Source: an uncultured Oscillospiraceae bacterium (lineage in GTDB: Bacteria > Bacillota > Clostridia > UBA1212 > UBA1255). From it: DNA of 8,084 bases. Each line of letters begins with the position of its first letter. The stretch's first letter is position 1. Under the pieces are notes generated by a model that searched no databases, was not told the origin of the DNA, and saw nothing but the letters and a program-made list of their open reading frames with translations. Location of the stretch: NCBI GenBank assembly GCA_902462635.1, contig CABQCN010000044.1, positions 1 to 8,084 on the forward strand, written 5' to 3'. Shown here one piece after another: positions 5,341 through 8,084 of this stretch. Position numbers and translations under genes: made by a program.

Positions 5341-8084
5341 TGTCGAACAGCGACATCTGGTTCGTATCGGGCATGCCTTCGAAGCAGCCTTCCGCCCGCA
5401 GCGTCTCGATAACGCTCTTATTGACGCCTGCGCTCAGCTGGAGGTCTTCGACCGACAGAAAGTCTTCGTTATTCTCGATTCTGCGGTCGCGTTCCTTCAC
5501 GATGCTCATTGCCGCAGCTTCTCCGACGCCCTGAAAGGCGGCGATCGGCGGACGAATGGCGCCGTTCTCCGGCCGGAAATATTTCGCGTCGGATTTATAG
5601 ATATCCACCGGCAGAAATTCGATGCCTCTGGCATACATTTCCACCAGCAGGCTGTAAAGCGCCGCCTGCGCTTTCTCTTTGGCGCTGACATCGCCTTTCT
5701 TGCCGGCGGAACCTCCGTCGTCGTCCGCATCGCCCTCCGTGTCGTCGGCGATATCCGCGTCATCCGGCCCGTTGACCAGATTTAAAAGCGCCATTTTCCC
5801 GTACATTCTGTCGAGTCCATGGATCATAAACGTGCCGTCGAAGTCGTCGAGTTTCAGGGAAAAACGCGCGGCGTAATAGGCGACGGGCTGATAAAGCTTA
5901 TACCATGCGATCCGCAGGGAGAGCGTAACGTACGCCACGGCATGCGCCTTCGGAAACATATACTTGATCTTTTTACAGGAATCGATATACCACTGCGGTA
6001 CGTTGTGCTCCTTCATCGCCGCTTCCCATTCCGGCCTAAGGCCTTTGCCCTTGCGTACGGATTCCATGATGTCGAATGACATCTTCTTGTCCAGATGCTG
6101 ATTGATCAGGTACAGCATAATATCGTCCCGGCAGCAGATCGCCTGCGAAAGCGTACAGGTACCTTCCTTGATCAGCGTCTGCGCGTTTCCGTTCCATACG
6201 TCCGTCCCGTGAGAAAGTCCGGAGATCCGCACCAGCTCCGATATGGAAGAAGGCTTCGTCTCGAGAAGCATTTTCGTGACGAAATTCGTGCCCATTTCCG
6301 GAATTCCGAGCGTGCCGAGCGGAATCGGTTTCTTGAGCAATTCTTCCTTGAGTCCCAATGCTTTCGATGAATTGAACAGCGAAAGCATGTCCGGATCATT
6401 GATATCTACCGTCAGGCTGTCGATTCCCGTATATTCTTCCAGCAGTTTCAGCATCGCCGGGCCATCATGACCTAGTATATCCAATTTTAAGATATTGTCA
6501 TGCAGAAAATGATAATCGAAGTGCGTCGTGATCGTGTCGGAATTTTCTTTTTCTGCCGGATGCTGCACGGGGGTAAAATCATAAATTTCTTTGTCCCGCG
6601 GGATGACGATGATCCCGCCCGGGTGCTGGCCCGTCGTTTTGCGCACCCCTTCAAAGCCGCTTGCGAGCCGGTTGATTTCGGCATTCGACACTTGTTTTCC
6701 GCGCTCCTGCAGATATTTCAGCACGTAGCCGCGCGCCGATTTGTCGGCAAGACCCGCGATTGTGCCGGCGCGGAACACATGGCCTTTTCCGAATAAAACT
6801 TCCGTATATTTATGCGCGTTCGGCTGGTCTTCGGACGCGAAGTTCAGGTCGATATCCGGTACCTTATCTCCCTTGAATCCCAGGAAGGTTTCGAACGGGA
6901 TATCGTAGCCGTCGCGTATCAGGGGCGCGCCGCACTGGGGGCAGATTTTTTCCGGCATGTCGAAGCCGCAGTCATACCCCTCGTTTTCATGGAATTCATA
7001 ATAATGGCATTTGTCGCAGCGGTAATGCGCCGCCAGCGAATTTACCTCCGTGATCCCGGCCATAAATGCCGCCACGGAGGATCCGACGGATCCCCTGGAA
7101 CCAACCTGATAGCCGTTGCGCGCCGATTCCGCGACGAGCTCCTTCGCGGTGATATACATAATGGAATACCCGTTGTTGATAATGGAATTCAATTCCCGCT
7201 CCAGCCGTTCTTCCAGGATCTCCGGAAGCGTTTCGCCGTAAATCTGATGCGCCTTTTCATAGCAGCTCGTGCGGAGCGTTTCATCGGAGCCTTCGATCAC
7301 AGGCGGATAGAAGCCGTCCGGAACCGGGCGGATTGCTTCGATCTGATCCGCGATGCGGCGCGTGTTCTCCACGACGATTTCATAAGCACGTTCTCCGAGG
7401 TATTCGAATTCGTGCAGCATTTCCTCCGTTGTCCGGAGATAGAGCGGCGGCTGGCTGTCGGCCTCCCGGAATCCCTGCGCGGCTTGTAAAACGCTTCTGT
7501 ATATTGCGTCTTCCGGGTTCAGGAAGTGTACGTCGCAGGTGGCAACCGTCATCTTGCCGAGCTTATCTCCGAGCGCGATAATGTGCCGGTTGATATTTTT
7601 CACCGTTTCGAGGCTTTCCGCCATGCCTTCGCGCACGAGATACATGTCGTTCTCCAACGGCTGGATTTCCAGATAATCGTAAAACGCGGCGATTTCTTCG
7701 AGGCGTTCTTCCGCTTCCTCGTGCAGCACCGCGTCGAACAGCTCTCCTTCGGAGCAGGCGCTGCCGATAATCAAACCCTCCCGGTGCGCTTCGATTTCGA
7801 AGCGCGGCATCCGCGGCCTTTTATGGTAGTATTTTAAATTGGAATAGGAGATCAGTTTGTACAGATTTTTCAGGCCGGTCAGGTTCTTTACCAGAATAAT
7901 ACAATGCCAGGATGGCAATTTCTTCGCCTGCTCGTCCGTCATTTCCGGCGTTCTGTCGCACAGGTAGCATTCGCAGCCGTAAATCAGTTTCAGCGCGTCC
8001 GGCTCCCCCTTCGCCGTGGCCCGCTTCATGGCGTTGAACATATCGGGATAGGCCTGCGCCGTGCCGTGATCCGTGATCGCGACG
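5330..8084 (-). CDS. polC: DNA polymerase III alpha subunit, PolC type (C-terminal 917 residues; start outside window)
   Basis: This is the replicative polymerase of Gram-positive bacteria. Numbering from the first complete codon (8083), a PHP domain spans about 1-190 with TDH (4-6), E38, H60, C110 and D184/H186 at metal-ligand positions. The palm has GSRGSVGSS (328-336) and a zinc site C356/C359 with C381/C384. The catalytic aspartates are D410 and D412 in PDIDLNF and D535 in KLDILGHD. The fingers include TTGQHPGGI and KIKYMFPKAHAVAY. A helix-hairpin-helix-like QGVGEAAAMSIV (851-862) fits the C-terminal duplex-binding region. The C-terminus carries a beta-clamp motif QMSLFD (909-914). Two oddities stand out. 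Bacillus-type PolC has a 3'-5' exonuclease inserted in the PHP domain, but here only a loop of about 16 residues occupies that place. An Asp-rich linker lies at 773-800. The reading frame is open to the window edge. The OB region and the first PHP strand with its HxH are not visible. Confidence 0.97.
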   Translation of the reverse strand, partial: VAITDHGTAQAYPDMFNAMKRATAKGEPDALKLIYGCECYLCDRTPEMTDEQAKKLPSWHCIILVKNLTGLKNLYKLISYSNLKYYHKRPRMPRFEIEAHREGLIIGSACSEGELFDAVLHEEAEERLEEIAAFYDYLEIQPLENDMYLVREGMAESLETVKNINRHIIALGDKLGKMTVATCDVHFLNPEDAIYRSVLQAAQGFREADSQPPLYLRTTEEMLHEFEYLGERAYEIVVENTRRIADQIEAIRPVPDGFYPPVIEGSDETLRTSCYEKAHQIYGETLPEILEERLERELNSIINNGYSIMYITAKELVAESARNGYQVGSRGSVGSSVAAFMAGITEVNSLAAHYRCDKCHYYEFHENEGYDCGFDMPEKICPQCGAPLIRDGYDIPFETFLGFKGDKVPDIDLNFASEDQPNAHKYTEVLFGKGHVFRAGTIAGLADKSARGYVLKYLQERGKQVSNAEINRLASGFEGVRKTTGQHPGGIIVIPRDKEIYDFTPVQHPAEKENSDTITTHFDYHFLHDNILKLDILGHDGPAMLKLLEEYTGIDSLTVDINDPDMLSLFNSSKALGLKEELLKKPIPLGTLGIPEMGTNFVTKMLLETKPSSISELVRISGLSHGTDVWNGNAQTLIKEGTCTLSQAICCRDDIMLYLINQHLDKKMSFDIMESVRKGKGLRPEWEAAMKEHNVPQWYIDSCKKIKYMFPKAHAVAYVTLSLRIAWYKLYQPVAYYAARFSLKLDDFDGTFMIHGLDRMYGKMALLNLVNGPDDADIADDTEGDADDDGGSAGKKGDVSAKEKAQAALYSLLVEMYARGIEFLPVDIYKSDAKYFRPENGAIRPPIAAFQGVGEAAAMSIVKERDRRIENNEDFLSVEDLQLSAGVNKSVIETLRAEGCFEGMPDTNQMSLFDMFA

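Noticed and set aside
4195..5412. Plus-strand open frame of 405 codons opposite the P-loop/Asp23 gene
   Set aside because: It is antisense to well-supported genes, has no family-like motifs, and its long open frame follows from the codon pattern of the opposite strand.
6812..7489. Plus-strand open frame of 225 codons opposite polC
   Set aside because: It lies wholly within the conserved PolC coding region on the other strand, and its Arg/Phe-rich composition is that of a reverse-complement shadow.
1..8084. CRISPR arrays, tRNA or rRNA genes, insertion sequences
   Set aside because: No regularly spaced repeats, transposase-like proteins or RNA-gene signatures were seen, and nearly the whole window is covered by minus-strand coding sequence.

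Overview
The window looks like a chromosomal piece of a Gram-positive, low-to-medium GC bacterium, most likely a member of the Clostridia (Bacillota). The reasons are a PolC-type replicative polymerase, AGGAG-type ribosome binding sites, a DUF6062-type protein, and a lipoprotein-type amino-acid binding protein. All genes lie on the minus strand, so transcription runs from high to low coordinates. Genus-level placement cannot be supported from what is visible.

Layout in transcription order. (1) 8084-5330 is the C-terminal 917 residues of PolC, the DNA polymerase III alpha subunit; its start lies beyond the window. (2) A 40-bp gap holds a good sigma-A-type promoter whose predicted transcription start falls on the next ATG. 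(3) 5289-2640 is a tight three-gene unit: a P-loop NTPase fused to an Asp23/Gls24-like domain, a DUF6062-type protein with duplicated Cys/His motifs, and an OGG1-type 8-oxoguanine DNA glycosylase. The three are joined by two ATGA stop/start overlaps, so they are probably translationally coupled. (4) 2591-1788 is a class I SAM-dependent methyltransferase, 48 bp downstream, with its own strong ribosome binding site but no visible promoter. (5) 1702-1 is a polar amino-acid ABC importer operon (lipoprotein binding protein, permease, ATPase). It is driven by a strong extended -10 promoter whose -35 box overlaps the methyltransferase stop codon. The ATPase runs off the window.

The most notable points are these. 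The PolC PHP domain is continuous, with no 3'-5' exonuclease at the place where Bacillus-type PolC carries it, and every PHP metal-ligand position that can be seen is filled. The P-loop/Asp23 gene appears to have a leaderless or nearly leaderless start. The ABC permease gene has a frameshift next to its last membrane helix, consistent with one lost G in a short G run. No RNA genes, CRISPR arrays, insertion sequences or convincing intrinsic terminators were seen. No stretch longer than about 100 bases lacks a gene.
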